Below are positions 43,027 through 51,643 of a DNA stretch of 64,000 nt, piece after piece (positions within the stretch are counted from its first letter, which is position 1; each line of letters starts with the position of its first letter). Position numbers and translations under genes: made by a program. The notes beneath the pieces were generated by a model. It was not told the DNA's origin, did no database searches, and saw only the letters and a program-made list of their open reading frames with translations. The stretch comes from JBQTKD01 sp963703165 (lineage in GTDB: Bacteria; Actinomycetota; Actinomycetes; Sporichthyales; Sporichthyaceae): contig OY969798.1 of the NCBI GenBank assembly GCA_963703165.1, positions 3,472,001 through 3,536,000 on the forward strand. Direction: 5' to 3'.

Positions 43027-43734
43027 TCAGGTGAGGTAGATCGTGCCGCCCGATTCCGTGACCGTCTTGGGGTTCAACGGTCTCCGGGCCACAGAAGGCT
43101 TGATGACGGCCCCGTCGGCGAGGCCGAACTTGGCGTTGTGGCAGGGGCAGTGGATGGCGCCGGCCTTGACCTCGGTGACGAGGCAGTTCGCGTGCGTGCA
43201 TTGCGCGTCGAACGCCTTGAACACGCCCTTCGACGGCTGGGTGACCACGACCCGGTCGGGCTTGTAGATCGTGCCACCGCCGACGGGGATCTTGCTCGAG
43301 GGCCCGAGGGGCTTTCCGGCCGGCTTCGGGGCTTCCTTCTCCGGCTTCTCCGCCTTGGTCGGCTTCTCCGCCTTGGTCGGCTTCTCCGCCTTGGTCGGCT
43401 TCTCTGCCTTGGTCGCGTCCGACTTGGTCCCGGTGGCCGACTTGGTCGATGTCTCCGCCTTGGTGGGCTTCTCCGCCTTGGTCGGCTTTTCCGAGGCAGC
43501 AGGCTTGGTCGACTTGGTCGGCTTCGTCGGAGCGGTTGATTCGGCCGGGGCTGCTGTTTCAGCCGGTGCGGGTTCCTGGGCGGCGACGTCGGTCTCGGAG
43601 CCGGTTTGGACCGCAAGTTCGTAGGTGCCTTCGCCGAGGCGGGACAGCCCGGCACCGACCCCTACCGCGCCGAGGACTACGACGCTCCGGATAAGGGTGC
43701 GCCGGGTGGCGTCGGGACCGTCGGGTGTGCTCAT
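43027..43734 (-). CDS. Rieske [2Fe-2S] protein with lysine-rich repeat linker
   Basis: A 235-residue exported Rieske protein from ATG 43734 (GGAAGGA upstream). An N-terminal anchor/Tat-like segment ATRRTLIRSVVVLGAVGVGA is followed by a 100-residue Ala/Lys/Thr/Pro/Glu linker containing tandem KPTKAE units. The C-terminal Rieske domain has CTHANC and CPCHNAKF, close to the Rieske at 41921. The linker may span the peptidoglycan or hold the domain near it. First gene of an operon with the DUF2231 protein. A longer frame to 43833 exists but lacks the ribosome site. Confidence 0.86.
   Translation of the reverse strand: MSTPDGPDATRRTLIRSVVVLGAVGVGAGLSRLGEGTYELAVQTGSETDVAAQEPAPAETAAPAESTAPTKPTKSTKPAASEKPTKAEKPTKAETSTKSATGTKSDATKAEKPTKAEKPTKAEKPTKAEKPEKEAPKPAGKPLGPSSKIPVGGGTIYKPDRVVVTQPSKGVFKAFDAQCTHANCLVTEVKAGAIHCPCHNAKFGLADGAVIKPSVARRPLNPKTVTESGGTIYLT
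43343..43414. repeat. Four tandem 18-bp repeats
   Basis: GGCTTCTCCGCCTTGGTC occurs four times in tandem (one base change in the last), encoding KPTKAE on the minus strand in the Rieske linker. Such a tract can expand or contract by slippage, so linker length may vary between strains. Confidence 0.9.
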
Positions 43735-44084
43735 GCTTGCGTCCTTCCGATCGCGGGCGTCGAACGAGGGGTTGTACGGGGCGATTGGACCCCGGCAAAC
43801 GGGCGCAGCGGGAGATGCGCCGCCCTCGGCCATGCCTCAATCTTCGCCGACAAATCGCGAGGAATCAGTCGATTACGCAAGGTCCGTGCGGGCGCTGGGC
43901 ACCTACACCTCCGGGTCGACGGGCACGGCCCTAGGGAGCGTTTTGCTCACGTTTACAAAATCGCCCGATTCGCGCAAGCCTTGCTGGGTGGGCAGCGCCG
44001 GTTGGACGCGCCGGCGCGATGAGTGGTCGGATCGGAAAAGTTCCCGTCCGGCCGCCGCAATCTGTCGACGGCTAATCTGGATCT
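43735..44084. other. Divergent intergenic region
   Basis: 350 bases between the Rieske and ferredoxin-reductase starts. TAATCT at 44073-44078 sits seven bases before the ATG at 44085, a possible -10 of a leaderless transcript. AACGAGGGG and other purine runs belong to the Rieske leader side. No gene, repeat or known RNA was recognised. Confidence 0.4.
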
Positions 44085-45314
44085 ATGTCGCGCCCTCGCA
44101 CCTTTGCCATCGTGGGCGCCTCTCTCGCCGGCGCCAAGGCCGCGGAGGCTCTCCGCGACGCCGGTTTCGACGGTGAGGTCATCCTCATCGGCCAGGAAGC
44201 ACATCGCCCGTACGAGCGGCTGCCGCTGTCCAAGGGCTACCTGAAAGGCACCGCGGCGCAGGACACGATCTACGTCCACGACGAGGACTGGTACGCCAGG
44301 CAGAACGTCGACCTGCGCGTGGGCCTCGGAGTGATGGCGATCCACCGCGGTGCGCACGAGCTGGGGATGACCGACGGCTCCCGGCAGCGCTACGACAAGC
44401 TGCTGCTCGCCACCGGATCGGTGGTGCGACGCATCCCCAACACCGCCCACCCGGGCGTGTTCTACATGCGCAAGCTCGAGGACTTCGATGGGCTGCGGGA
44501 GGTGCTCTCCCGCCGCGGCCGGGTCGTCGTGCTCGGTGGCGGGTGGGTCGGGTTGGAGGTCGCCGCTGCCGCCCGGCACCACGGGTGCGAGGTCACGCTG
44601 CTCTCCGGCGATTCGGCCGCGCTCAACCGGAGGTTCGGCCCGGAGGTCGGCGCGATGTTCGCCGCTCTCCATCGCGACCACGGTGTCGATGTCCGCCTCG
44701 GGTCCGGCCTCGAGGAGATCCTCCCCGGACCGATCGTCGTCACCCGCAAGGGGGAGAAGATCGCCGCGGATGCCGTGGTCATCGGCGTCGGCATCAGCCC
44801 CGCAACCGAACTTGCGCAGGCCGCCGGTCTGGAGGTGGACGACGGCATCCGCGTCACCGTCGAGCTGCAGACCATCACCGACCCGGACATCTACGCCGCC
44901 GGGGCCTGCGTGCGGGCCGATCACCCGCTCTACGATCGCCCGATCCGCCTGGAGCACTGGTCCAACGCGTTGTACGGGGGGACAGCGGCGGGGCTGTCGA
45001 TGCTCGGCCAAGGGCAGCCCTACGACCGGGTTCCCTACTTCTACTCCGACCAGTACGACCTTCGGCTCGAGGTCTCCGGTTGGTTCGAACCCGGCCGCTT
45101 CGCCGACGTGGTCTACCGCGGTGACCGCGACAAGCGTGAGTTCATCGCATTCTGGCTCGACGACCGAGGCCGAGTGCTCGCGGGCATGAACGTCAACGTC
45201 GGCGACGTCACCGACCCGATCCAGGCGATCATCCGATCGCGGCTGTCGATCGACCGCGAGCGGTTGGCCGATGCGGACGTGCCGCTCGAGGACCTGATCC
45301 CGGACGGCGGCTGA
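44085..45314 (+). CDS. Ferredoxin reductase-like FAD/NAD(P)-binding oxidoreductase
   Basis: A 409-residue flavoprotein of the BphA4/putidaredoxin reductase type. FAD site TFAIVGASLAGAKAAEALR, NAD(P) site VVVLGGGWVGLEVAAAARHH, and LLLATGSVVRRIP between them. The usual C-terminal Gly-Asp FAD motif (AAGD) is replaced by YAAGACVRADH, so the Asp is absent, but the C-terminal reductase domain is complete (GWFEPGRFADVVYRGD). It would reduce a ferredoxin or Rieske carrier from NADH, in the cytosol. Candidate donor for the P450s. Convergent with the symporter gene with nine bases between stops. Confidence 0.86.
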   Translation: MSRPRTFAIVGASLAGAKAAEALRDAGFDGEVILIGQEAHRPYERLPLSKGYLKGTAAQDTIYVHDEDWYARQNVDLRVGLGVMAIHRGAHELGMTDGSRQRYDKLLLATGSVVRRIPNTAHPGVFYMRKLEDFDGLREVLSRRGRVVVLGGGWVGLEVAAAARHHGCEVTLLSGDSAALNRRFGPEVGAMFAALHRDHGVDVRLGSGLEEILPGPIVVTRKGEKIAADAVVIGVGISPATELAQAAGLEVDDGIRVTVELQTITDPDIYAAGACVRADHPLYDRPIRLEHWSNALYGGTAAGLSMLGQGQPYDRVPYFYSDQYDLRLEVSGWFEPGRFADVVYRGDRDKREFIAFWLDDRGRVLAGMNVNVGDVTDPIQAIIRSRLSIDRERLADADVPLEDLIPDGG

Positions 45315-45328
45315 CCGACCGACTCAGC
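45310..45328. terminator. Mini-hairpin GCTGA-N9-TCAGC with both stops
   Basis: The left arm carries the reductase stop (45312-45314), the right arm the symporter reverse stop (45324-45326). Five pairs, nine-base loop. Confidence 0.35.
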
Positions 45329-47051
45329 TGTTCCAGTCCCCGCGATCCAGCGTCAGGGGCTCCGGGACGTGCAGGCGGACCATGATGCGGTGGATGTTCG
45401 ACGGGACATGACGCGGCGTCAGCAACGAGACCCCGATCATCACCCCGAAGGCCACCGGCACAGTGATCGCCGCAGGCTGGGCGAGCAGCGCGCCCGGCCA
45501 CCCGTCGTATGGCCCGCCGAGGATCGTCGCGAGCACCGCCGAGCCGGCGAGTGCCCCGCCGGTGATCATCCCGGCCGCGGCCCCGACCGTGGACAGACCT
45601 CGCCACCAGACGCCGAGCACCAGCAACGGGCAGAAGGTCGAGGCGGCCACCGCGAACGCCAGGCTGACAGCGCTGCCGACCGCAAGCCCTCCGGCGGCGA
45701 GAGCGAAACCGAACGGGACGAGCGTCGCCGGGATGGAGGCGAGCCGGAAGTTGCGGACCCCGCCGGACCGGAACACGTCCTGCGAGATCACCGCCGAGGC
45801 CGCCAGGGTCAGGCCCGCGGCCGTGGACAGGAACGCCGCGAAGGCGCCTGCCGTGACCAACGCCGCGAGGAGTTCACCGCCGGTGCCGTCGATCATCCGC
45901 ATGGGTAGTTCGAGTACGGCGGAGTCGACATCACCGGTCACCAGCAGGTCCGGCGAATAGATGCGACCGAGCGCGCCGAGGATCGTCGGAGCGAGGTAGA
46001 ACATGCCGAGCAGCACGAGCACCGCGAGGGTCGTTCGTCGGGCCGTGCGACCGTCGGGGTTGGTGTAGAAGCGGACCAGGATGTGCGGCAGTCCCATCGT
46101 GCCCAGCAGCGTCGCGATGATCAGCGAGTACGTCGCGTAGAGCGAGTGCTCCCGGCCCCCGGACAATGGTTGGGACCAGTCCGCGTCGGTCATCGTCGGC
46201 AACTCGGTGGAGACGGGCACGGCGTCGCCCTTGGCGAACTCCAGGCGGGTCCCGTCCTGGACCTTGTGCTCGCCGGGAACCAGTCGCACGGACTTGCCCG
46301 CGTAGGTCTTGCCGTCGACGGTGCCGGAAACCCGAGGCTTCACCTCCTCCGACACCCGGATCTTCAGATCGGCGGGCGCGGTGATCACGGTGGCCTCGCG
46401 GAACTCCGGCACCGTGTCGCCGGTCAGTGGGGGCGAACCGTCGGAGTGCCAGGCGATCGCCAGAAAGGTTGCGGGGACGATGATCGCGGTGAGCTTCAGC
46501 CAGTACTGGAAGGCCTGGACGAAGGTGATCGAACGCATGCCGCCGGCTGCGACGGTCGTGATGACCACGACCGCGACCACCAATTCACCGGCCCACAGCG
46601 GGGCGCCGGTGACGGTGCGCAGGGTCAGCCCGGCGCCCTGGAACTGCGGCATCAGGTACAGCCAGCAGATGACGACGACGAGGAGGCTCGCCAGCGCCCG
46701 CAGCCTGGTCGAGGAAAGTCGTAGTTGGGTGAAGTCGGGCAGCGTGTAGACCCCGGAGCGACGCAGCGGCGCCGCGACCAGCGCGAGCATGATCAGGTAC
46801 CCGCCGGTGAAGCCGACCGGCAACCAGAGCATGTCGGCGCCGAAGGCCAGGATCAGCCCGGCGACGCCGAGGAAGGACGCGGCCGAGAGGTACTCCCCGC
46901 CGATCGCGGAGGCGTTCCACAGCGGTGAGACCGTCCGCGAGGCGACGTAGAAGTCCGAGGTCGTCCGGGAGATGCGCAGCCCGAACGCGCCGATCCCCGC
47001 CGTCAGCGCGACCACGATCGCGATCGCGGTGATGCCGTAGCCCTCGTTCAC
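45324..47051 (-). CDS. Sodium:solute symporter (acetate/monocarboxylate type)
   Basis: A 575-residue SSS-family carrier like ActP/MctP, from GTG 47051. Family marks: YVASRTVSPLWNASAIGGEYLSAASFLGVAG near the N-terminus, GGMRSITFVQAFQYWLK, and GTMGLPHILVRFYTNPDG in the sodium-site region. A ~100-residue hydrophilic insertion (about residues 215-315) lies between helices, normal for actinobacterial ActP-like carriers. The GTG overlaps the DUF485 stop by four bases. Predicted cargo: acetate, pyruvate or another short carboxylate. Confidence 0.88.
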   Translation of the reverse strand: MNEGYGITAIAIVVALTAGIGAFGLRISRTTSDFYVASRTVSPLWNASAIGGEYLSAASFLGVAGLILAFGADMLWLPVGFTGGYLIMLALVAAPLRRSGVYTLPDFTQLRLSSTRLRALASLLVVVICWLYLMPQFQGAGLTLRTVTGAPLWAGELVVAVVVITTVAAGGMRSITFVQAFQYWLKLTAIIVPATFLAIAWHSDGSPPLTGDTVPEFREATVITAPADLKIRVSEEVKPRVSGTVDGKTYAGKSVRLVPGEHKVQDGTRLEFAKGDAVPVSTELPTMTDADWSQPLSGGREHSLYATYSLIIATLLGTMGLPHILVRFYTNPDGRTARRTTLAVLVLLGMFYLAPTILGALGRIYSPDLLVTGDVDSAVLELPMRMIDGTGGELLAALVTAGAFAAFLSTAAGLTLAASAVISQDVFRSGGVRNFRLASIPATLVPFGFALAAGGLAVGSAVSLAFAVAASTFCPLLVLGVWWRGLSTVGAAAGMITGGALAGSAVLATILGGPYDGWPGALLAQPAAITVPVAFGVMIGVSLLTPRHVPSNIHRIMVRLHVPEPLTLDRGDWNS

Positions 47052-47425
47052 CGCCGTTCGACCAGCGCGACGAAGTTGGCCTCGTTGCGCTCGGCCGCGC
47101 GCACGTAGGCCCAGCCGCCGGCGACCAGCGCTGGGTAGGCGAGCACACCCAGGACCAACCACGGCAGCTGCAGACCGAGGATCTCGTGGGAGCGGGTGGC
47201 CGGCCACATCGCGAAGACCGCGGGGAGGCCGCCGCCGACCAGCATCACGGCCGCGCACACCGTCAGGGCCAGACGCAGTTGGGTGCGGATCAACGAGCGC
47301 AGGTACACCTCACCGATGGTGGTCTGCTCATCGAGGTCCAGGACGCCCCGCTGCGGTGCCCCCGGCACGGCCCGGGTTCGCGGCCCGGTCACCACGACCC
47401 GTTTGGACCGGTCGACCTCGCGCAT
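47048..47425 (-). CDS. DUF485-like small membrane protein
   Basis: A 125-residue protein from ATG 47425 (MREVDRSKRVVVTGPRTRAVP) with two hydrophobic helices: LALTVCAAVMLVGGGLPAVF and LPWLVLGVLAYPALVAGGWAY. Its place directly before an acetate-type symporter matches DUF485 (YjcH) partners of ActP. Overlaps the LytTR stop by one base and the symporter start by four. Function of the family is unproven; it may assist carrier assembly. Confidence 0.78.
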   Translation of the reverse strand: MREVDRSKRVVVTGPRTRAVPGAPQRGVLDLDEQTTIGEVYLRSLIRTQLRLALTVCAAVMLVGGGLPAVFAMWPATRSHEILGLQLPWLVLGVLAYPALVAGGWAYVRAAERNEANFVALVERR

Positions 47426-48243
47426 CAGCGGTCCTGGCCGCCGGTACGCGGCCGGGCGGCCCGTCTGGCGAGCTTCTCGCGCAGGGCACGGGTGTGACGT
47501 CGACTCACCGCAAGTTCCACGGTGCCCAGCATGACGCTGCGTTGCTCGGCTGCAAGTCGCACCTCGGTGATGTGCGCCAGGGAGACCAGATAGCTGCGGT
47601 GGATGCGGATGAAGCCGGCGTCGGCCCACCGCTCCTCCAGCGTGGCCATCGGCACCCGCAGGAGGTGCGTGGCGGACTCGGTGTGCAGGCGCGCGTAATC
47701 GCCGTGCGCCTCCACGTAGGTCACGTCGCGCAACGAGATGAAGCGAGTCACCCCGGCGCGCTCGACGAGGATCGTCTCGTCGTCCGGGACGCCCGGCGGC
47801 TCCGGAGCGGGCGCAGGGGCCGGCGTCTCCGCGGGCGCGGTGGTGGCCGCCACCAGCCGACGGACCGCCTCGGCCAGCGGCTCCGGGCGGATCGGCTTGA
47901 GCACGTAGTCGACGGCGCCGAGCTCGAAAGCCTCGACGGCGTAGTCCTCGAAGGCGGTCACGAAGACCACGGCGGGCGGATCGCGGAACCGGGCGAGAAC
48001 CCCGGCCAACTCCAGCCCGGACAGGCCTGGCATGCGGATGTCGAGGAACACCCCGTCGATCTGGTGGCTTTGCAGCAACCGCAACGCGTCCCGCGGACGT
48101 TCGGCGCTCAGCACCTCGCCGATGCGGCTGTCCCGACTCAACAGGAACACCAGCTCGTCCCGGGCGGGGGCCTCGTCGTCGACGACCAGCACGGTCAGGG
48201 GAGTACCTTCCGGCTCGCCTGCTGCGGCTTCCTTTTCGCTCAT
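47425..48243 (-). CDS. LytTR-family response regulator
   Basis: A 272-residue two-domain regulator. The receiver domain has TVLVVDDEAPARDELVFLL (acidic pocket), the phospho-acceptor Asp in VFLDIRMPG, VTAFEDYAVEAFELGAVDYVLKP with Thr and Lys. After a Pro/Ala linker (APAETPAPAPAPEPPG) comes a LytTR DNA-binding domain (YVEAHGDYARLHT; FIRIHRSYLVSLAHITEV). Works with the overlapping sensor kinase gene and probably activates the symporter genes in the same operon, as BtsSR/YpdAB-type systems do for pyruvate carriers. Confidence 0.92.
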   Translation of the reverse strand: MSEKEAAAGEPEGTPLTVLVVDDEAPARDELVFLLSRDSRIGEVLSAERPRDALRLLQSHQIDGVFLDIRMPGLSGLELAGVLARFRDPPAVVFVTAFEDYAVEAFELGAVDYVLKPIRPEPLAEAVRRLVAATTAPAETPAPAPAPEPPGVPDDETILVERAGVTRFISLRDVTYVEAHGDYARLHTESATHLLRVPMATLEERWADAGFIRIHRSYLVSLAHITEVRLAAEQRSVMLGTVELAVSRRHTRALREKLARRAARPRTGGQDR

Positions 48244-49418
48244 GCGCGCACGCCCGGTTGGAACTTCGGAACGCGCACGCTGACCTTGGTGCCCGCGCCG
48301 GGCGCGGTCGCGACCGTGAGTCCGTAGGCGTCGCCGAAGATCTTGCGCAGCCGCTCGTCGACGTTGCCCAGTCCCACGCTGTCCGTGCCCGGTTCGCCCG
48401 CCAGTGCAGCGCGGACGCGCTCGGGAGCCATCCCGAGGCCGTCGTCCTCGACCGTGATCAGGCAGTCGGCGCCGGCGTCCTCGGCCAGGATCGTGACGGT
48501 GCCTCGGCCTTCCTTGTTCTCCAGCCCGTGCCGGACCGCGTTCTCCACCAACGGCTGCAGACAGAGGAACGGCATCGACACGGCCAGGACCTCCGGCGCC
48601 ACCCGAAGAGTCACCTGCAGCCGATCGCCGAACCGCGCTCGCTCCAGCAGCAGGTAGCCGTTGATGGCCTTCAACTCGTCGGCGAGCGTCGTGAAGTCAC
48701 CCGAACGCCGAAAGCTGTAGCGAGTGAAGTCGGCGAACTCCAGCAGCAGTTCGCGGGCCCGGTCCGGGTCGGTCCGCACGAACGACGCGATCGCGTTGAG
48801 GGAGTTGTAGATGAAGTGAGGGGAGATCTGGGCCCGCAGCGCCCGGACCTCAGCCTCAGCGACCCGAGTCCGGCTGGCGTCGAGCTCGGAGAGCTCCAAC
48901 TGCGTCGACACCCAGCGCCCGACCTCGTCGACCGCCCGGATCAGGCCGGCCGACGTGGAGTCGGTGTACGCGCCCAGGGTCCCGATCACGACCTCGCCGG
49001 AGACCAGCGGGGTGATGACCACCTCGCGGATCCCGCAACCGCAGTCGGCGGTCGAGTCCAGGACCTGCGAACGACCGGTGCTCATGACCGACTGTGCGTG
49101 CTCGGTGGCTGACGTCCCGAGGGAGCCTTCCCCGTCCCCGTCCCAGGCGAGCAGACGTTCCCCATCCGTTACCGCCACGGCGTGCGTGCCGAGGAGGGCT
49201 CGCAGGTGCTTGACGGCCTTGGTGGCCCCGGCCTCGGTGAGCCCGCCGCGCAGCGCGGGGGACGCGAGGGCCACCAGGTGCAGGGTCTCGAAGCTCGCCA
49301 GCTCCGCGCGGGTCCCCAGGGCAGGGCGCCAGCCCGCGAATCGGCGAAGCCCGAACACCGTCCCGGCGACCAGGAACACGGCGAGCGCGACTGCCAGAAC
49401 ACCGGTCAGGTTGCCCAC
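48240..49418 (-). CDS. LytS-type sensor histidine kinase
   Basis: A 392-residue kinase. One N-terminal membrane helix (LTGVLAVALAVFLVAGTVFG), a GAF-like cytoplasmic sensor region containing the Cys-rich stretch DSTADCGCGIREV, then the His_kinase domain with the phosphorylated His in LRAQISPHFIYNSLNAIASF and an ATP lid VEDDGLGMAPERVR. PLVENAVRHG is the N-box. Overlaps the regulator start by four bases. The single helix and internal sensor suggest it reads a cytosolic signal; the three cysteines could bind metal or sense redox. Confidence 0.9.
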   Translation of the reverse strand: MGNLTGVLAVALAVFLVAGTVFGLRRFAGWRPALGTRAELASFETLHLVALASPALRGGLTEAGATKAVKHLRALLGTHAVAVTDGERLLAWDGDGEGSLGTSATEHAQSVMSTGRSQVLDSTADCGCGIREVVITPLVSGEVVIGTLGAYTDSTSAGLIRAVDEVGRWVSTQLELSELDASRTRVAEAEVRALRAQISPHFIYNSLNAIASFVRTDPDRARELLLEFADFTRYSFRRSGDFTTLADELKAINGYLLLERARFGDRLQVTLRVAPEVLAVSMPFLCLQPLVENAVRHGLENKEGRGTVTILAEDAGADCLITVEDDGLGMAPERVRAALAGEPGTDSVGLGNVDERLRKIFGDAYGLTVATAPGAGTKVSVRVPKFQPGVRA

Positions 49419-49644
49419 GGGCCGACCCTAGTTGTCCGGTCATGCAGTCCACGGACGTCCGGATAGGCGTGCGCGCTCAGCGGCAATGGTGAAGCGGTGA
49501 GTAGCCGAAGAGCCGCATCACAAACCGCTCAGCTTCGCGGATCGGCCACTCGGCGCACCGCGCAGCCGTCTGCCGAATGATTCTCAGCCGACAGCATGGA
49601 TCTCGGTACTGTCCGCGCAGCCGGCACGGCAGGAGGAATTCCCC

Positions 49645-51093
49645 ATGAGCATCGGTTTCCTCGCTCGCGAGCGGACCATTGCGCCGCCCTACTGGAGTCG
49701 CTGGCTCATCCCGCCCGCGGCCCTCTCCGTCCACCTGGCGATCGGTCAGGCGTACGCCTGGAGCGTGTTCAAGAAGCCGCTCGAGGCGACGATGCTGACC
49801 GACAGCGACCATCCCGGGACGCTGTCCGCCCTGCCGTTCCAGCTGGGCATCGTGATGCTCGGGCTCGCGGCGGCCGTGCTGGGCACGCGGGTGGAGTACC
49901 GCGGGCCGCGCTGGGCGATGGCCGTCTCCTCGATGTGCTTCTGCTCCGGCCTGGCCATCGCGGCTCTCGCCGTGCAGATGGACCAGTACTGGCTGGTGGT
50001 TGTCGGCTACGGCTTCGTCGGCGGGATCGGGCTGGGGATCGGTTACATCTCGCCCGTCTCCACGCTGATCAAGTGGTTCCCGGACCGACCCGGCCTGGCC
50101 ACGGGCGTGGCGATCATGGGCTTCGGTGGCGGTGCACTGTTCGCGTCACCGTTCAGCACCGAGCTGCTCAAGAAGTTCGACGCCGCGGTGGCGCCGCCGG
50201 CCAAGGGCGCCGCCCCGCTCACCGAAGCGGTGCTCGACAAGGCGCAGGACGGCATCGCCAAGACCTTCCTCGTGATGGCGCTGTTCTACGTCGTATTCAT
50301 GGCGATGAGCTACCTGCTCGTCCGCGTCCCCTACGACGGCTGGACGCCGGGGAAGCAGCCCCCGCGGGCGGACCGGCTCCTTCAGTCCAAGGGCAACGTG
50401 TCGGCCGCCAACGCCATCAAGACCCCCCAGTTCTGGCTGCTCTGGGTCGTGCTCTGCTTCAACGTCACGGCCGGCATCGGCATCCTGGAACGGGCCTCGC
50501 CGATCTATCAGGACTTCTTCCCCGGCTCGGACACGAAGACCGAGCTGGTCGCGGCCGCGGCCGGGTTCGTTGCGATCCTGTCGCTGTCCAACGCGCTCGG
50601 GCGCATCCTGTGGTCCTCGACCTCGGACTATCTGGGTCGCAAGAACATGTACCGGATGTACCTCGGAGTCGGTGCGGCTCTCTACTTCCTCGTGTTCCTG
50701 ACGACGGACTCCAACAAGCCGCTGTTCCTTGTGTGCTGCATCTTCATCCTGTCCTTCTACGGTGCGGGTTTCGCGACGGTCCCGGCGTATCTGAAGGACC
50801 TGTTCGGCACGTACCAGGTCGGCGCGATCCACGGTCGGCTGCTCACGGCCTGGTCGGTCGCGGGTGTGCTCGGACCGTTCATCATCAACAACATCGCTGA
50901 CGAGCGGATCAACAGCGGCAAGACGGGTCCGGACATCTACACCCCGTCCTTCCTCATCGTCACCGTGCTGCTGGTGATCGCGTTCATCTGCAACGAACTG
51001 ATCCGTCCGGTGGACCCGCGCTTCCACGAGCCGCCGGCGGATGCCGGGGCGTCGGCCATGGATGCCCCCTCGACGCCGAAGGTGCCCGCATGA
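49645..51093 (+). CDS. OFA-family MFS transporter (oxalate/formate antiporter-like)
   Basis: A 482-residue MFS carrier of the OFA type: WLIPPAALSVHLAIGQAYAW and GIGLGIGYISPVSTLIKWFPDRPGLATGVAIMGFGGGALF are characteristic, with FIINNIADERINSG near the C-terminus. About 12 hydrophobic segments. Strong Shine-Dalgarno AGGAGG before ATG 49645. Actinobacterial members are annotated as oxalate/formate or other carboxylate antiporters, the cargo here unknown. The next gene encodes its small partner, start overlapping the stop (ATGA). Confidence 0.9.
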   Translation: MSIGFLARERTIAPPYWSRWLIPPAALSVHLAIGQAYAWSVFKKPLEATMLTDSDHPGTLSALPFQLGIVMLGLAAAVLGTRVEYRGPRWAMAVSSMCFCSGLAIAALAVQMDQYWLVVVGYGFVGGIGLGIGYISPVSTLIKWFPDRPGLATGVAIMGFGGGALFASPFSTELLKKFDAAVAPPAKGAAPLTEAVLDKAQDGIAKTFLVMALFYVVFMAMSYLLVRVPYDGWTPGKQPPRADRLLQSKGNVSAANAIKTPQFWLLWVVLCFNVTAGIGILERASPIYQDFFPGSDTKTELVAAAAGFVAILSLSNALGRILWSSTSDYLGRKNMYRMYLGVGAALYFLVFLTTDSNKPLFLVCCIFILSFYGAGFATVPAYLKDLFGTYQVGAIHGRLLTAWSVAGVLGPFIINNIADERINSGKTGPDIYTPSFLIVTVLLVIAFICNELIRPVDPRFHEPPADAGASAMDAPSTPKVPA

Positions 51094-51224
51094 CGAGCGA
51101 GACGACCCAGGCCCCCAAGAAGGACCTCCGCGCGTTGATGGTGGTGGCCTGGGTGTGGGTCGCCGTGCCGTTCGGCTACGGCATCGTGAAGCTGCTCCAA
51201 AAGATCGACGCCCTGTTCTCCTGA
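51090..51224 (+). CDS. MFS transporter small subunit (44 aa)
   Basis: A 44-residue membrane peptide: MTSETTQAPKKDLRALMVVA then WVWVAVPFGYGIVKLLQKID. One membrane helix with a charged N-terminus. This length and the position overlapping an OFA-family carrier by four bases match the small subunit gene found with OFA transporters in many actinomycetes. Its role may be stabilising the carrier. Convincing by context despite size. Confidence 0.85.
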   Translation: MTSETTQAPKKDLRALMVVAWVWVAVPFGYGIVKLLQKIDALFS

Positions 51225-51229
51225 GTGCA

Positions 51230-51244
51230 CTGACGCGTAGTCAG
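51230..51244. terminator. Mini-hairpin CTGAC-GCGTA-GTCAG
   Basis: Five perfect pairs, five-base loop, between the small-subunit stop and the DUF3037 stop. No T-tract. Confidence 0.4.
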
Positions 51245-51253
51245 AATCTCGGC

Positions 51254-51643
51254 CTAGCTGAGCGCGAGCACCAGCACGGTCATGAGGCGGTCGGCCTCAA
51301 GCCCGGGATTGGTCGTCAGGCCGGTGTGCACCGGGCCGGGTTGCACGACGGTGCTGCGCGGCGCGGTGAGCCAACGGAACCGCCGCAGGAGGTCCTCTCC
51401 TGCGGCGGGACCCTTTCCGGCGCAGGTGTCGGCAGCCGCCGCGAGACCGCGGAGCACCGCCGCGGGGTCGGCCGACGGGTCGAGGGCGTGCAGGCGGTCG
51501 ACGTCGAGGTGCACGCGGGCGGTGAGGTAGTCCAGGCCTTTGCAGTAGAGCAGGAGGCCGGCGTTCATCCGCTCACCGCGCTCGATCCGTGGCACGACCT
51601 GCAGCAGTGCGTACTCGAACACGTGGCGGCGTGTGGTGCTCAC
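51254..51643 (-). CDS. DUF3037 protein
   Basis: A 129-residue protein from GTG 51643: RHVFEYALLQVVPRIERGERMNAGLLLYCKGLDYLTARVHLD is the DUF3037 signature. The GTG overlaps the stop of the HipA-like gene by four bases. The DUF3037/HipA-like pairing is widespread in bacteria and looks like a two-component partner system, though not the classical HipA-HipB. Function unknown. Confidence 0.82.
   Translation of the reverse strand: MSTTRRHVFEYALLQVVPRIERGERMNAGLLLYCKGLDYLTARVHLDVDRLHALDPSADPAAVLRGLAAAADTCAGKGPAAGEDLLRRFRWLTAPRSTVVQPGPVHTGLTTNPGLEADRLMTVLVLALS

Noticed and set aside
43343..43414. Regular tandem repeats suggesting a CRISPR array
   Set aside because: The units abut with no spacers and encode an in-frame hexapeptide of a protein linker.
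45082..45094. GGTTCGAACCCGG, resembling a tRNA T-arm
   Set aside because: It lies inside the ferredoxin-reductase gene (WFEPGR) and no cloverleaf can be drawn around it.
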